A stretch of 64,000 nt of DNA, from NCBI RefSeq assembly GCF_964355755.1, contig NC_092674.1:11723001-11787000 (forward strand), given 5' to 3'. Below, one piece after another: positions 10,651 to 21,487 of this stretch (positions are counted from its first letter, which is position 1; each line of letters starts with the position of its first letter). The position numbers were made by a program, and so were the translations under genes. The notes under the pieces are model-generated. The model worked only from the letters and a program-made list of their open reading frames with translations. It did no database searches and was not told the origin of the DNA. Origin of the DNA: Antedon mediterranea. Taxonomy: Eukaryota > Echinodermata > Crinoidea > Comatulida > Antedonidae.

Positions 10651-13600
10651 TTTGACCGTATACAATGCATGTGTGAAAACGTTATTTTCTATGGAACGCC
10701 AAATGCTTACTTTCGCCGGTGCTCGTTTCTATTTAATAGAAGTTCTATTTATATTAATTATTAGATATAACGATGTATATTCCAAAGTTTATATATCAAG
10801 GTTTTTAGTATATATTATTAAATATTATAATTAAAGAGAAATAATTATGAATATCTGACTTGTAGATTCCAAAATATAAGGCCTAAAACATGACCGAAAA
10901 TGATCGTTTTTAGCCAAAAATGACGTAAACATGTTGCCCCCTCAGGCGGCAGTTGAAGTAAAATAATTGCATAAAATCACCGTTTTTTAGTAAAATATTT
11001 TGTGTATTAATTACGGGATTAATTAACATTGTAAAATTCAATAAAATATGATATTAAAAGATAGTAAATAAAAAATAATAATTATTTAACCTCATTCGAA
11101 GAATATCAATACTCTATTAGTCCTGAGAGACAACGTGATTTTACGTGGTAGGCATACACGCGAGAAAAATATTATGGAGTGCACTGCATTTTTACCTTGA
11201 AAGATTAAAAACAATTAAATTATTAAATATGACTACTTTCCTTTGCTGTTTCAAACCAACAAAATTGTAGTACTGTAATTATTATTTATTTTCATGACAC
11301 AATAAACCTAAAGACCATGAACTTATGTAGGGCCTACTAGGACACCACTCTATCACTACGCGAAATATCGTAAAAGACGCACTGGCCGTTTCATAGAAAT
11401 TACCGGCGGCTCAACTTGTCGGCGGCCCAACCGGTCATATCCCCACATGCACATGTTACACATCCACGTCAAACAGCGAAAATGGGACATTAAGTGTTCC
11501 GAGAGCCGTTTTCATTGTTTAAGTTAGCCGGAGCCTTTTTCGATTGGCTATAAATAGAAAGTTACCGAGCATTTCGAGCGACGCGAGTTCTGACTTCCGT
11601 GTTTTATAGGCTGTCTAAATTTCCCTTTTAACGGGTTTATATTAAATTATATTGTTGTTTGATTTATTTCTGTTTATAAAGAACATTTATATTAAACAAA
11701 AACCACAACAATAGCAATTTTAGTTGATTATGGATTAATTTATTCGAATTCTAAGATAAACGTCTAAGCCAAGTGTAAACGTAAACAAAGCGAGTCATAC
11801 GGCGAAAACAAAAAAGTGAAAACTAACTAATTTGTTAAAATAGCTAACATTAATTTGCAATTTTTAAATGAAATTCTGAAAACGCTATAATATAGTCTTA
11901 TATGCATTTTCAAAGATTTCCAAATATAAGCTTGGGGTTATTTTTCAAACAAATTCTATAAGGAGTTGAAGATAGTGTATTTTGAGCGAAAGTGCGGTGC
12001 GCGTAGGCCTAGGAAGACACGGCAGGGCTGGAATACTCGTTTCCTTAGGCGACGAGAACGACGGAAGATGCGCTCCATCACTGTGCTCTCAATTTTAGTT
12101 CTTGTTAAGTGGATGATGCAGAATCTTATAATATGGGCTTATAAATTTTAAAATAAAGTGCTCAACTTTCATTTTTCTTAAAATTATGAAGATTAGTGTG
12201 AAGTGGGGACTGTCTGCATGCCTGAACAGCTGACTTGGTAAAATACTGAAAAATCAGTCAATTAGTTAGGCCTAGGCTAATTAATTAATGTACAGTATAT
12301 AATGTCATATTTTTATGAATAGAGCTAAATCTACTAGTAGGCTTACTAGTAATCTCATAATAAATCTGTTAATGTCACCTGTCACTAACATATGATTGAT
12401 TTAAGTATATGCTGAAAATGTTTACTTTTTATCGGAGCTAAAATGAAATTTCGCAGTTCCCTGCTTTTTATTATAATAATGGAGCAATAAATGAAATACA
12501 AATACACACCAATTAACATTTTAACTTTTAATATTATCACAAATTTCACCTTAAAAATCAGACAAGTTTTCTACATCAACTTAGCTAACATTTGTACTAA
12601 GCCTAATCTTCAATAGATTTACTATTACTGTAGTAGGCCTATTACCATTATTTATTTGCCAATTTGAAATGTACATTTAAACTTTATTAAACTACTGCAC
12701 AACAACCAACTGCCACTTGAACCTTTAAATAAGTAAATTAGGATAAGTTAAAGTTTTTACAAAATAAATGTCTTTTTGGCAATACATCTATAGATATCCA
12801 TAATTACAGTATTAATAGTGCTTTTTCAAATTATATGCCAGAAGTAAATTAATATGACTCATAAGAAATTGTTGTTGATTTAATGCTATTTGTATTGAAG
12901 TATGTAGAACAATCCTCTGTGGTCTGTAAAAAAACAACAACATTCAATTAATAATAATCATTATTTAATTATATTTGTATATTTATTCTTATTTTCTTAG
13001 GCCTATAAACAACACGCGCCTGACAATGAACACGCGCCAATAATGCACGCACTACCCCACTATTATAGGCTAAAGCCTGGCTCTCCTACTGTACTACTAG
13101 GCCTAGACTATATTGATTTATAAATAAAACAAAGAGGCTTTGTAGAGTTTTATGATTTAAAACAGCTTTCCTATATATTATATGTTTCCCTTATTAATTT
13201 ACAAAACCACATTTCTTATCTTATGGCGTAAAAAATGATTTTAGCTACAACCATGTGTTCCATTTTCGATAGTGAAATACCCAAGAAGGCACATGTTTAA
13301 GCAGCCATTAAAAAAAAATAAAAAATAACCCCAACGAGATTTTTTTATTAACTACTATTGAAAAATCAAATATTCAGAAACTATAAAACCCACCTTCTCA
13401 AAAAATTGCGTTGTTTTATTACAGCCTCAACAAATTAGACGAAATTTTAACATTCGAATAGCCTAAAATTGTTTAAAAAACATCGGTGTAATTCACCCTT
13501 GTTTCATAAAAATATAATGGGTTCGTCGATTAAAAAACAATATCACGTGGTTCGTAGATGCCTTGTCAAAGGTTTTCATGAATTATTCATTAGTAAATAA

Positions 13601-13880
13601 ATCCAAAAGTTCCAATTGGCCAGTTTGCAAAAACCTAAGATTTACTTTTCAAAACAAAGTTGCTTCCGGGTAATTGTCAACGCTGTCTCGTGTGCAAAAA
13701 CGATTCGCTGCCGATAGAGGGCTCACTACTTTTTGTCCCTGGTGAATTGAGTGTGGTTACGCTGCTTGGTAGGCCTATAGTGTTCGTTATAAGACTTAGA
13801 CGAGATGTAATTATACGTCCATGGTTTAACCATGTACAGTATTGTATAATATTTATTTCTTTTTAATTTATTTTTAATAT
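10651..13880. other. Interior of the foldback-like element, no gene seen
   Basis: About 3.2 kb of AT-rich sequence. The longest frames are about 60 residues; 11966-12151 gives an Arg-rich peptide I do not recognise. A TATA-type promoter motif is marked separately at 11542. AGGCCT-containing motifs are frequent (12003, 12268, 12634, 12998, 13098, 13770). No transposase motif and no splice-consistent coding exons were found. Confidence 0.6.
11542..11556 (+). promoter_or_regulatory. Possible CCAAT/TATA core promoter
   Basis: GATTGG (an inverted CCAAT box) is followed at once by CTATAAATAG, in a locally GC-richer stretch (11390-11600). Transcription would be expected to start near 11580, where GCGACGCGAGTTCTGACTTC follows. 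No convincing gene lies downstream, so it may serve the surrounding element or be fortuitous. Confidence 0.35.
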
Positions 13881-14202
13881 GTCGAATGCAGTTTTAATGA
13901 TGCACTCTTGGCGTTCCATATCTTTTCGTTTGTTCGTGTCGACACAATCCGTATCAAATGGCGATTTTTCTGTATTTTTTCAATCAATTGCTTGCTTGCG
14001 AGTATTATATAATAAGGTATAGTTTAAAGATCGTTGGCTATGTTCGGCTTTGGGATGTTATACCACACTTAGGCCTAGGCTAGGCTAGGCTATAGGGGTC
14101 GTCGGTTTCGTGTTATGGGTCGTTCAATTCGAGGTCGTTCAATTCGAGGTCGCCCGGGTCGTTGGGGTCGTCCAATTCGAGGTCGTCGCTTTCTACACAC
14201 CC
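13881..14202 (-). repeat. Right inverted repeat of the foldback-like element
   Basis: Reverse complement of 10183-10504, ending CTACACACCC. Its outer edge abuts the sialyltransferase-locus fragment exactly at 14203. Confidence 0.9.
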
Positions 14203-14553
14203 AAATTCAAACGTATCCGTATACGTGTTGTGACACTGATAGGTATTCGTATACGTGAGTTTGCCCAAACTCTCTAGCAATAATATTATTAGGTATACAC
14301 ATGGAGAATTCTCCATGGTATACAGATATCCGTGAATGGTTGGAAATAAAATGGCCCTATTAGGACTTTCGTCTTCGAAGCAACACAGCTAATATTGGAA
14401 CGTAATACATCAACACTATTTATTATAGTTCATAATCGTATTGTGTGAACATTGTTATTTGAATAGTGATTAGAAGTATAATGGACAAGTGCTAAAACAC
14501 TTCTAGATTATGGACTTATCAGTCTCGGTAGTGTGTTACCTGCACAAATCTTC
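14203..14553 (-). pseudogene. Fragment of the ST6GalNAc-like locus (intron plus 14 bp of motif S exon)
   Basis: Aligns with 40914-41232, the intron between the last two exons of sialyltransferase copy 2, with few changes. Shared landmarks are GTATACGTGTTGTGACACTG and TTTCGTCTTCGAAGCAACAC. It continues through the conserved donor GTTAC into the first 14 bases of the motif S exon (14540-14553) and then breaks. The left edge coincides with the end of the foldback-like element and the right edge with inverted repeat A. It is a captured or rearranged gene fragment with no coding capacity. Confidence 0.8.
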
Positions 14554-14640
14554 TTGTTTAGTAAGCCTACTATTTGTTGGAAATGGTCTATTGTTGTATT
14601 TTACAAAAGACAAGTCATGGAAAATACTTTTGAATTTAAG
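14554..14640 (-). repeat. Inverted fragment of repeat A
   Basis: Reverse complement of the left end of repeat A (window bases 1-60 and about 37040-37130), including TTGTTTAGTAAGCCTACT and TATTGTTGTATTTTACAAAA. Confidence 0.8.
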
Positions 14641-14744
14641 ACAACGAATACTGTATTCATAGCACAAAGACCAAATATTGTTTGATTTCTTTCCAAATCT
14701 CTAAAAAAACAGGTGCGGATCCCGGATTTTTAAATAGGTGGCCC

Positions 14745-15185
14745 AGATACTAAGTATTTGAGGCCACAGAGGTTGTGGTCTCTTAAAAAAGGTGGTCACT
14801 TACGAGAGGTGTGGTCGTTAAAAGAGGTGGTCGCTTACGAGAGATGGTCGATTATGACAAGCGATCCCTTACGAGAGTCGTTGATCCTTTAAAAGAGGTG
14901 TTCACTTACGAGAGGTGTGGTCGTTAAGAAAGGTGGTCGCTTACGAGAGGTTATCGATTATGAGAAGCGGTTCCTTATGAGAGTAGGTGATCACTAACGA
15001 GAGGTGGTCGCTTACGAGAGATGGTCGATTATGAAAAGCGATCCCTTACGAGTGTTGGTGGTCCTTTACAAGAGGTGGTCACTTACGAGAGGTGGTCGAT
15101 TATGAAAAGCGGTCCCTTACAAGAGTTTGGTTGTCCTTCAAAAGAGGTGGTCACTTAAGAGAGGTGGTCCTTTAAAGAAGTAGTA
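14745..15185. repeat. Minisatellite of GTGGTCGCTTACGAGAG units
   Basis: About 17-bp units such as GGTGGTCACTTACGAGAG and GGTCGATTATGAAAAGCG alternate in a recurring order. This gives a higher-order period of roughly 90-107 bp repeated about four times. Related TTACGAGAGGTGGTC repeats are common in marine invertebrate DNA. No coding frame is seen. Confidence 0.8.
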
Positions 15186-16229
15186 ACTGGAAACTCACGT
15201 TTTGTATATCAATATCGTTGTTAAATCGTATATGAATGCTAATTCCAGGTAAATATTATTCGTAAAATCCACAATGTAATAGTATATTTTAGTAATTTTA
15301 GTCTGGACTTTCTAGGGAAATTTAAAATACGTTCAAGCTTGACGCCACCAACGACCAAGTTGGTGCAATGGTGCATGAAAAAGCCATCACGAATAATACT
15401 GCTTGTGACAAATGGTTCTCACAAAAACACAGAAATGAATATAGTGTCAAATGTCATTTTATTCAATAATGACGCAAAATAGGGAAGCACCCAATTCTAA
15501 ATTACATCTAAAAATATGAGAGTATTGTGCCGTCCCTACAAAAGGCGAGTCACTCTCTACATTAACATAGTACAATATAATAATAATAATAATCCTAAAA
15601 CCAACCATAGGTGCAATGCTACAAAAGTGAACCATAGTGGGATTTTTCGAATTCTCGTGTTTTAAGGCACACTATAAAACTTAATTGAATATTTTTTGAT
15701 AAAAATGAAATCATTCGACACTATGCACACATTTTCAGCAATAACTTTAGATTCAGCATTAGAATCAGAAAAGATAATTTTATAATTCACCTTAAGGGTT
15801 TCTCCATAAGGAAAACCAAGCACTAAACCATACATAGGGGTAACTTCTTATATTTCACCTTATGGGAGAATATATGAAATATAATTGCTAAGTGGAAATT
15901 ATATGATTTTTATCAGAAATCAGTTGTCAATCTTTCCAGAATAAGCTATTGAGATACCATAGACAGTAACTGGGTCTACCAACCAGACATTTAGCACACG
16001 TTCAAACTTCCTGAGTTTACCTAGAGTATGGCATGTGAGAGAACAGTGCAGTAGTGGTTTTTTAGAATCACAATAAAGTTAGAACAGTTTAAACATTTTT
16101 GTTGTTTTTTTATTCTTTGAACAATATTATTTTTGTTAATACTTTGGTGAGAAACATTATCCATGGCAATATTATACACAATTATATTACGCATTCATTT
16201 ATGATATTAATGTGTTTGTTCTTTATTAA
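15186..16229. other. No gene seen
   Basis: AT-rich sequence with short inverted segments near 15785-15880 (CTCCATAAGG / CCTTATGGGAG). No conserved frame or element was recognised. A 30-bp stretch at 15366-15395 resembles part of repeat A. Confidence 0.5.
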
Positions 16230-16543
16230 TATGTTTAGGCGAAATGACCTCTTTTTAAGTACAAGTAGTACTTGTAAACATGTAACATTATTACAATACA
16301 ACTTTAATTAAATATGACTTCAACTAATTCATATTGAATTGTATTTCAATTAAATCATAATGATTAACTCTTTCAACATTAATGTGTTAGATCGAATGAC
16401 CTCTTTAAGTACAAGCAGTACTTGTAAACACTTACCATTATTACAATACAATTTTAATTCAATATGATTTCAACAAAATCATATTGAATTAAAATTGTAT
16501 TTCAACTAAATCATAATGATAAACTCTTTCAACATTAATGTGT
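16230..16543. repeat. Two tandem ~155-bp units with a strong hairpin
   Basis: Unit 1 (16230-16384) and unit 2 (16385-16543) share AATGACCTCTTTAAGTACAA, ATTATTACAATACAA and CTCTTTCAACATTAATGTGT. Unit 2 contains a perfect inverted repeat: arms 16446-16470 and 16476-16500 (25 bp each) around the 5-base loop CAACA. Unit 1 has a decayed version of it. Confidence 0.8.
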
Positions 16544-17126
16544 TAGACCAAATGCACTTGTATATAGGCTATCCGCCAAAAGTACTGATCAACATTGCAT
16601 GCGTTCAATGAAATAAAGGACTACATACGATGTTTAGCATTTACATTTGTTACTCATTGGATCATGAATTGTATATGTAGGCCTATGCGAATTATAGACA
16701 TTACGTGTGTTCAATAACTGACCTCTATAGTACTAAAAATTAGTAGATATCCGTGGTACAAACATGTCTACATCCATCCACTAGCAGCGCAAGAACTGAT
16801 GTGTGTGCTCGGACAATAGTTATCCACCCAAAGAACCGATTACCAGTAGATTTATTTTGTATGAATACATGGATTTCTATAGGAATCATGTAAATCCTAT
16901 TTTATATAGGAACCAAAATACGTTTTCATAAATATAAGTAATTTTATCTCAATCCATTATTAGGAATTTGGTTAACTCCTATTTCTTTAGAAGTGGTATG
17001 CAATGTGTTTTATGTGCTTTTTGGTGTCACATTAATGTACTTAAAAAAAAATCATCACTTTACCTTTTAGATAGAAAATACCCATTGTAACCTCTCAAAA
17101 ACGTATACTACCAGATTGCAAATTAA
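16544..17126. other. No gene seen
   Basis: AT-rich sequence before the LTR element. No frame, splice-bounded exon or repeat family was recognised. Confidence 0.5.
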
Positions 17127-17838
17127 TGTAATATAACGATATACTTTTATATTTAAGAAATTGACCTTTGTATTGGAATTCAAATAGGTTCACAAACTTG
17201 ACCCAGAAAGTCCAGAGGAGAGTTTGTCCAGATGTTTTAATGACCATTTAGTTTATAATAGAATCCCTAAAGAAAACACTTAGCTTAACTTTGTGACTGT
17301 TCCCATCGTAAAACAATTAGATATTGACAGTTTTTAGCAGAGATTCGACAGGGCCAATTCATCATTGTAACCTCCCCAGATAAGATCAATCACTCCCACT
17401 TAAACACCCCTGGATCAACTTAGGACCAATCGTTACCCTCACAGATTACGTAGTGACATATGCAAATGAACCGAGGGCCAATATACTCCCAAGTTTCAGA
17501 AGGAACATCTACACCTTACAGCCACCTCACGGAGCACACACCTCACAGCCACTTCACGGAGCACACACCTCACAGCCACTTCTTCAGAAGAACATCTACA
17601 CCTCACAGCCACTTCTTCAGAAGAACATCTACACCTTACAGCCACTTCTCCAGAAGCAGACCTACACACTTCACACCTCACCGACAGCATCACTGATCCT
17701 CTGTATCCTTATCCTAATGGTATATTGTACCGAATCATTATTGTACTGAAGTATTATACTGAATAAACAATATATGTGTTACGACAGTTAAGCGAGTAAG
17801 AGTCTTTCATTAGTACAACAACGAAACATTATATTACA
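17127..17838 (+). repeat. 5' LTR of the non-autonomous element
   Basis: 712 bp, TG...CA with 9-bp inverted ends (TGTAATATA / TATATTACA). It contains five tandem units of about 27-33 bp at 17519-17672, each including ACAGCCAC, and an AATAAA polyadenylation signal at 17762-17767. Confidence 0.88.
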
Positions 17839-17856
17839 TGGTGGAAGACCCGAATT
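17839..17856 (+). other. Primer-binding site
   Basis: TGGTGGAAGACCCGAATT directly follows the LTR end. The TGG start fits the CCA end of a tRNA. I cannot name the tRNA. Confidence 0.7.
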
Positions 17857-17945
17857 TATAAGGAACAGAGTGAGAAAACAGAATAACAAGAAAACAAGAA
17901 ATAAACACTTAACAAGACACGAAGACGAAGACAAAATAACCATAT

Positions 17946-18152
17946 TTGTTTGAAAGGAGAAAACCAGAAATTTACTTTGACTCAAAAGACAAGCTGAAAT
18001 TATATTTGAATGAGATCGAGACAAGCAGAAATTTTATCAAATTATTACCATTGGATGAAGACAACGAAGATAATCGAGGAAGACACAAAAAAAACAAGCT
18101 GAAATTATATTTGGATGAGATCGAGACAAGCAGAAATTTTATCAAATTATAA
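17946..18152 (+). CDS. Short repeat-built frame in the non-autonomous element
   Basis: A 68-residue frame across a 105-bp tandem duplication (units starting 17991 and 18096). The unit length is a multiple of three, so the peptide repeats as well: KLKLYL(N/D)EIETSRNFIKL occurs twice. The second unit ends in a stop where the first continues. It could be the start of a Gag-like product or a chance frame. No known domain is visible. Confidence 0.35.
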   Translation: MFERRKPEIYFDSKDKLKLYLNEIETSRNFIKLLPLDEDNEDNRGRHKKNKLKLYLDEIETSRNFIKL

Positions 18153-18436
18153 CCATTGGATACAGACAAAGAAGATAATCGAGGAAGACCCAAGAAGAAT
18201 CAAAACAGAAGCAAGCGGACAAGAACTGTTTCGTTTGGACACTTTCAACTTCACGCCGTTTTTTTTTTCGATCGTTTTTTTTAACATTTACTTTTTTGAC
18301 CATTTTGAACATTGATGAACACTTTTAACATTTTTTTTAATTCGTTGTTTGAACATTTAAACATTTTTGAACACTTTTTGCATTCCTTTAATTCATTTTA
18401 ATTGGATCCGAAGCATATGATAGGACACCCACCCAA

Positions 18437-18856
18437 TTGCAATCAGATACCCTTACACATCCAACTAAAGTAGAACCCCTTAACTTGCAACCTTACGTTG
18501 ACTGTGTAGAGAATAACATGGGATTAGCAGCCCCATTCCAAATGAAAGAAGAACAAATAAAGGAACAAACTAATTTAATTATGACAGCACCTAATGATTC
18601 AAATATGACATTAAACCGAGGTAGATTTAAAGCAGGACATTTCCAAGTTTTAGTTTCGTATTCTAAACCGACTTCAGCCAAACGCAACACCGATAAAACA
18701 AAACACGAATCTAATGATCGCAAATTTTGGTGGAATATTGACAGATATAACGATACAGATAAATTAATTAAAGAGATCATTAATGATAAACAGATACCGA
18801 TAAGTGGATCGCCAAAACGATTCATAAAACGTTTGTATAATGCAACGAATTACTGA
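18437..18856 (+). CDS. 139-residue hypothetical frame in the non-autonomous element
   Basis: This is the longest frame in the interior, ATG to TGA. The protein has an acidic N-terminal half and a basic C-terminal half with KFWWNIDRYNDTDKLIKEI followed by SPKRFIKRLYNATNY. No zinc knuckle, protease or other motif is visible and I do not recognise the family. It could be a degenerate Gag or an element-specific nucleic-acid-binding protein. The downstream 0.8 kb to the polypurine tract has no frame. Confidence 0.4.
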   Translation: MQSDTLTHPTKVEPLNLQPYVDCVENNMGLAAPFQMKEEQIKEQTNLIMTAPNDSNMTLNRGRFKAGHFQVLVSYSKPTSAKRNTDKTKHESNDRKFWWNIDRYNDTDKLIKEIINDKQIPISGSPKRFIKRLYNATNY

Positions 18857-19682
18857 TTTATTTTTTTTTGGAAGATTATTTTTAAATTACGACATTTGCT
18901 AAATTAATGATAGCATAGTCTACGTATTTGATGAGATTTGTTTAGTAATGATGTGATTTCAGTTAAAAGAGAATTGAATTTATGTTTAAGTATTGATTTG
19001 TAACGAGTTTTTTTTTTTGATAAAGATTAATTTTGAATTTTGATGATCGATATATTGAGATATTGAAAAGAACGACAATCATTTTGTAACAAATATTTTG
19101 TTTAACCTTTGAGTCGTTAATCTCAAGCATTAATTAATTGATATACAATAACAGGAGAGTACAAAAGTCGAATTTGTCGACCGATTGAAATCGTAATTAC
19201 CTGTGAATATAAATGCTTAAATCGATAAAGTTGTGACGATAACGATATATTGTGGATAAGTTTGTGTCAACGGGACATACACATTTGTTTCTTTAAAGCT
19301 TTAAGTGATTAAGTTTGATATTTCGATTTTAGACTTATGAGCCACAGTTTCTTGAGTTTTATGTTTTAATTTGATTGATTTATATTTGAAGACCATTAGA
19401 ACGCGATGAGTGTATGTTCAATGTAACATACTATTTTTAAGTTTTGTATTTTTATTTTCAACTGATTTATGTTTGATTTACGCGAATTTTATACCAAATT
19501 CATTCTTAATTTCATTTTTTTAAGAGAGAGAAGAGAGAGAGTGAAAGTGATAAGGTTACACTTCAGAGTCAATGGTTTTGGCTAACTCAATTTTTGCTTA
19601 TATGTATAATAATTTTTTTTTTCTTTTATATAACTTTAATTTTGCATGCCACTATTATAACCATTTTTATATTTAAAATAGA

Positions 19683-19713
19683 TTAGAAGAAAAAAAAAAG
19701 GGAAACAGAGGGA
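19683..19713 (+). other. Polypurine tract
   Basis: An almost pure purine run (TTAGAAG, then a long A run, GGGAAACAGAGGGA) ends exactly where the 3' LTR begins. Confidence 0.8.
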
Positions 19714-20265
19714 TGTAATATAACGATATACTTTTATATTTAAGAAATTGACCTTTGTATCGGAATTCAAATAGGTTCACAAACTTGACCCAGAAAGTCC
19801 AGAGGAGAGTTTGTCCAGATGTTTTAATGACCATTTAGTTTATAATAGAATCCATAAAGAAAACACTTAGCTTAACTTTGTGACTGTTCCCATCGTAAAA
19901 CAATTAGATATTGACAGTTTTTAGCAGAGATTTGACAGGGCCAATTCATCATTGTAACCTCCCCAGATAAGATCAATCACTCCCACTTAAACACCCCTGG
20001 ATCAACTTAGGACCAATCGTTACCCTCACAGATTACGTAGTGACATATGCAAATGAACCAAGGGCCAATATACTCCCAAGTTTCAGAAGGAACATCTACA
20101 CCTTACAGCCACCTCACGGAGCACACACCTCACAGCCACTTCACGGAGCACACACCTCACAGCCACTTCTTCAGAAGAACATCTACACCTCACAGCCACT
20201 TCTTCAGAAGAACATCTACACCTTACAGCCACTTCTCCAGAAGCAGACCTACACACTTCATACCT
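19714..20265 (+). repeat. 3' LTR, truncated
   Basis: Matches the first 552 bp of the 5' LTR at about 99%, including the internal tandem units. It then leaves the alignment after CACTTCATACCT, so it lacks the polyadenylation signal. Confidence 0.88.
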
Positions 20266-20761
20266 AGAGCTCAGTACCTACCTGTAAAAACAAATATTAG
20301 AGGTTTAATATCAGTTTTTTGTTTTGAGAGAATTGAATTTTGATTTTAAAAAAATGTATAGCAGTGTTTAATTTTCTTTCCAATTATCCATGCTTTTTAT
20401 TTGCTGCCTGTCTCTTTTCATGACTTTGTTCATTTTACTTGTTTACTTGTTTCCCGTACACTTTCGTCTACGGGATCGAGGCAAAACACTTGGTGCTTAA
20501 AAGCCCCTCTTAGCGATAAAATCATATTCAATATAAGGTGAAAACTTCAGCGGGTGGTTGGACCATGCGAAGTTAAGTTTCGCTTTGAACGAGTTCACCG
20601 TGGCACATGAAACTACTGTACATCCGTAGGCAGAGCATTCCGTAAGAGAATAACTCTCCTGGAGAACGTGTCCCGGCCCTCCTAATATTAAGACGAGAGC
20701 TTTTAAACTTGAGTTTATATGGGTGTCCACGGGTCCTAGATTCTAGATCAAATTAAAAAAA

Positions 20762-20995
20762 TCAAAAAATCCTAAAAACTTGGATAATATCCGCTCTCTG
20801 CCTACAATATCTCATGGTAGGAAGACCAAGAATTCTCAAACGTTGTTCATAAGGGATGTTACGGTACCCAGGAATCAATCTTGTTGCTCTTTGCTGAACC
20901 TTCTCTATTAAATCCTGATCTCGCTTTCTAATAGGATTATAAACAGTATTACAATATTCAAGCGTTGGCCTGACAATAGACTTATATAGCTTCAA
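20762..20995 (-). pseudogene. CR1-type reverse transcriptase, thumb piece
   Basis: A 77-residue frame: YKSIVRPTLEYCNTVYNP, then VQQRATRLIPGYRN, PYEQRLRILGLPTM and RADIIQVFRI. This is the conserved region after the RT palm in CR1/Jockey-type LINEs. It is frameshifted against its neighbours. Confidence 0.88.
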
Positions 20996-21100
20996 AAATC
21001 ATCTTTATTCAAGAATTGAAATGATCTATAAATCATTCCTAATTTCTTATTAGCCCTTTTACAAATATCCGCTACATGCAAATTAAAGATTAAACCAGGA

Positions 21101-21487
21101 TCAAAGGTCACCTAGATCTTTCTCCTGCTTTACCTCATATAATAAATTACCAGCCACTGAATACAAGAAATTGGGATTATCACGACCATAATGAAATACC
21201 TTACACTTAGTGTCATTAAATGGCAATTGCCAAAAATTAGACCAATGGGAAGCACTGTCAATGTCCCTCTGAAATAAATCCGCATCATCAATGTTATTGA
21301 CCACTCTATACAACTTTGTGTCGTCAGCAAATAAACGAATACTAGACTCAACAAAATCAGGTAAATCGTTAATGAAGATTGAGAATAAAATTGGGCACAC
21401 AGCACTACCCTGTGGAATTCCACTTAATACTGGAGCCTGTGATGATAATTGATCATTAACACTAACTCGTTGTGTTCTATTCGACAA
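21101..21487 (-). pseudogene. CR1-type reverse transcriptase, catalytic core piece
   Basis: A 128-residue frame with SGIPQGSAVCPILFSIFIND and the catalytic FADDTK block, then a WQLPFNDTKC segment typical of CR1 polymerases. Upstream motifs (21490-21990) are in other frames and interrupted by stops. The thumb is in the separate frame 20762-20995. Confidence 0.88.

Larger units (their letters stand above)
10183..14202. mobile_element. Foldback-like element with 322-bp inverted repeats, non-coding
   Basis: The sequence from 10183 rightward is repeated as its reverse complement from 14202 leftward for 322 bp with over 90% identity, giving a 4,020-bp element. The outer part of each arm is made of roughly 15-bp repeats of the form GACGACCTCGAATTG. 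The inner part is unique and includes CAAGCAAGCAATTGATTG. This layout, outer short tandem repeats plus unique inner repeat, recalls foldback (TU-type) transposons of sea urchins. No transposase-like frame is visible inside. No clear target duplication flanks it (ACCAACCA to the left, AAATTCAA to the right). Confidence 0.7.
17127..20265 (+). mobile_element. Non-autonomous LTR retrotransposon (LARD/TRIM-like)
   Basis: Direct repeats (17127-17838 and 19714-20265) begin TGTAATATA, and the 5' copy ends TATATTACA, its exact inverse. A TGG-starting primer-binding site follows the 5' LTR directly, and a purine tract precedes the 3' LTR directly. The 1.9-kb interior has no protease, RT or integrase, only two short frames, so movement would need proteins from another element. 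The shared 552 bp of LTR differ by about five substitutions. The 3' LTR is cut off at 20265, before the polyadenylation signal, so no target duplication can be checked. Confidence 0.85.

Noticed and set aside
11542-12151. A histone-type or other gene driven by the TATA motif at 11549
   Set aside because: The only downstream frame (11966-12151) is a 61-residue Arg-rich peptide unlike histones, with no supporting signals.
17453-17749. Repeat-rich frames with PHGAHTSQPL units as proteins
   Set aside because: They are translations of the LTR minisatellite, present in several frames and on both strands.
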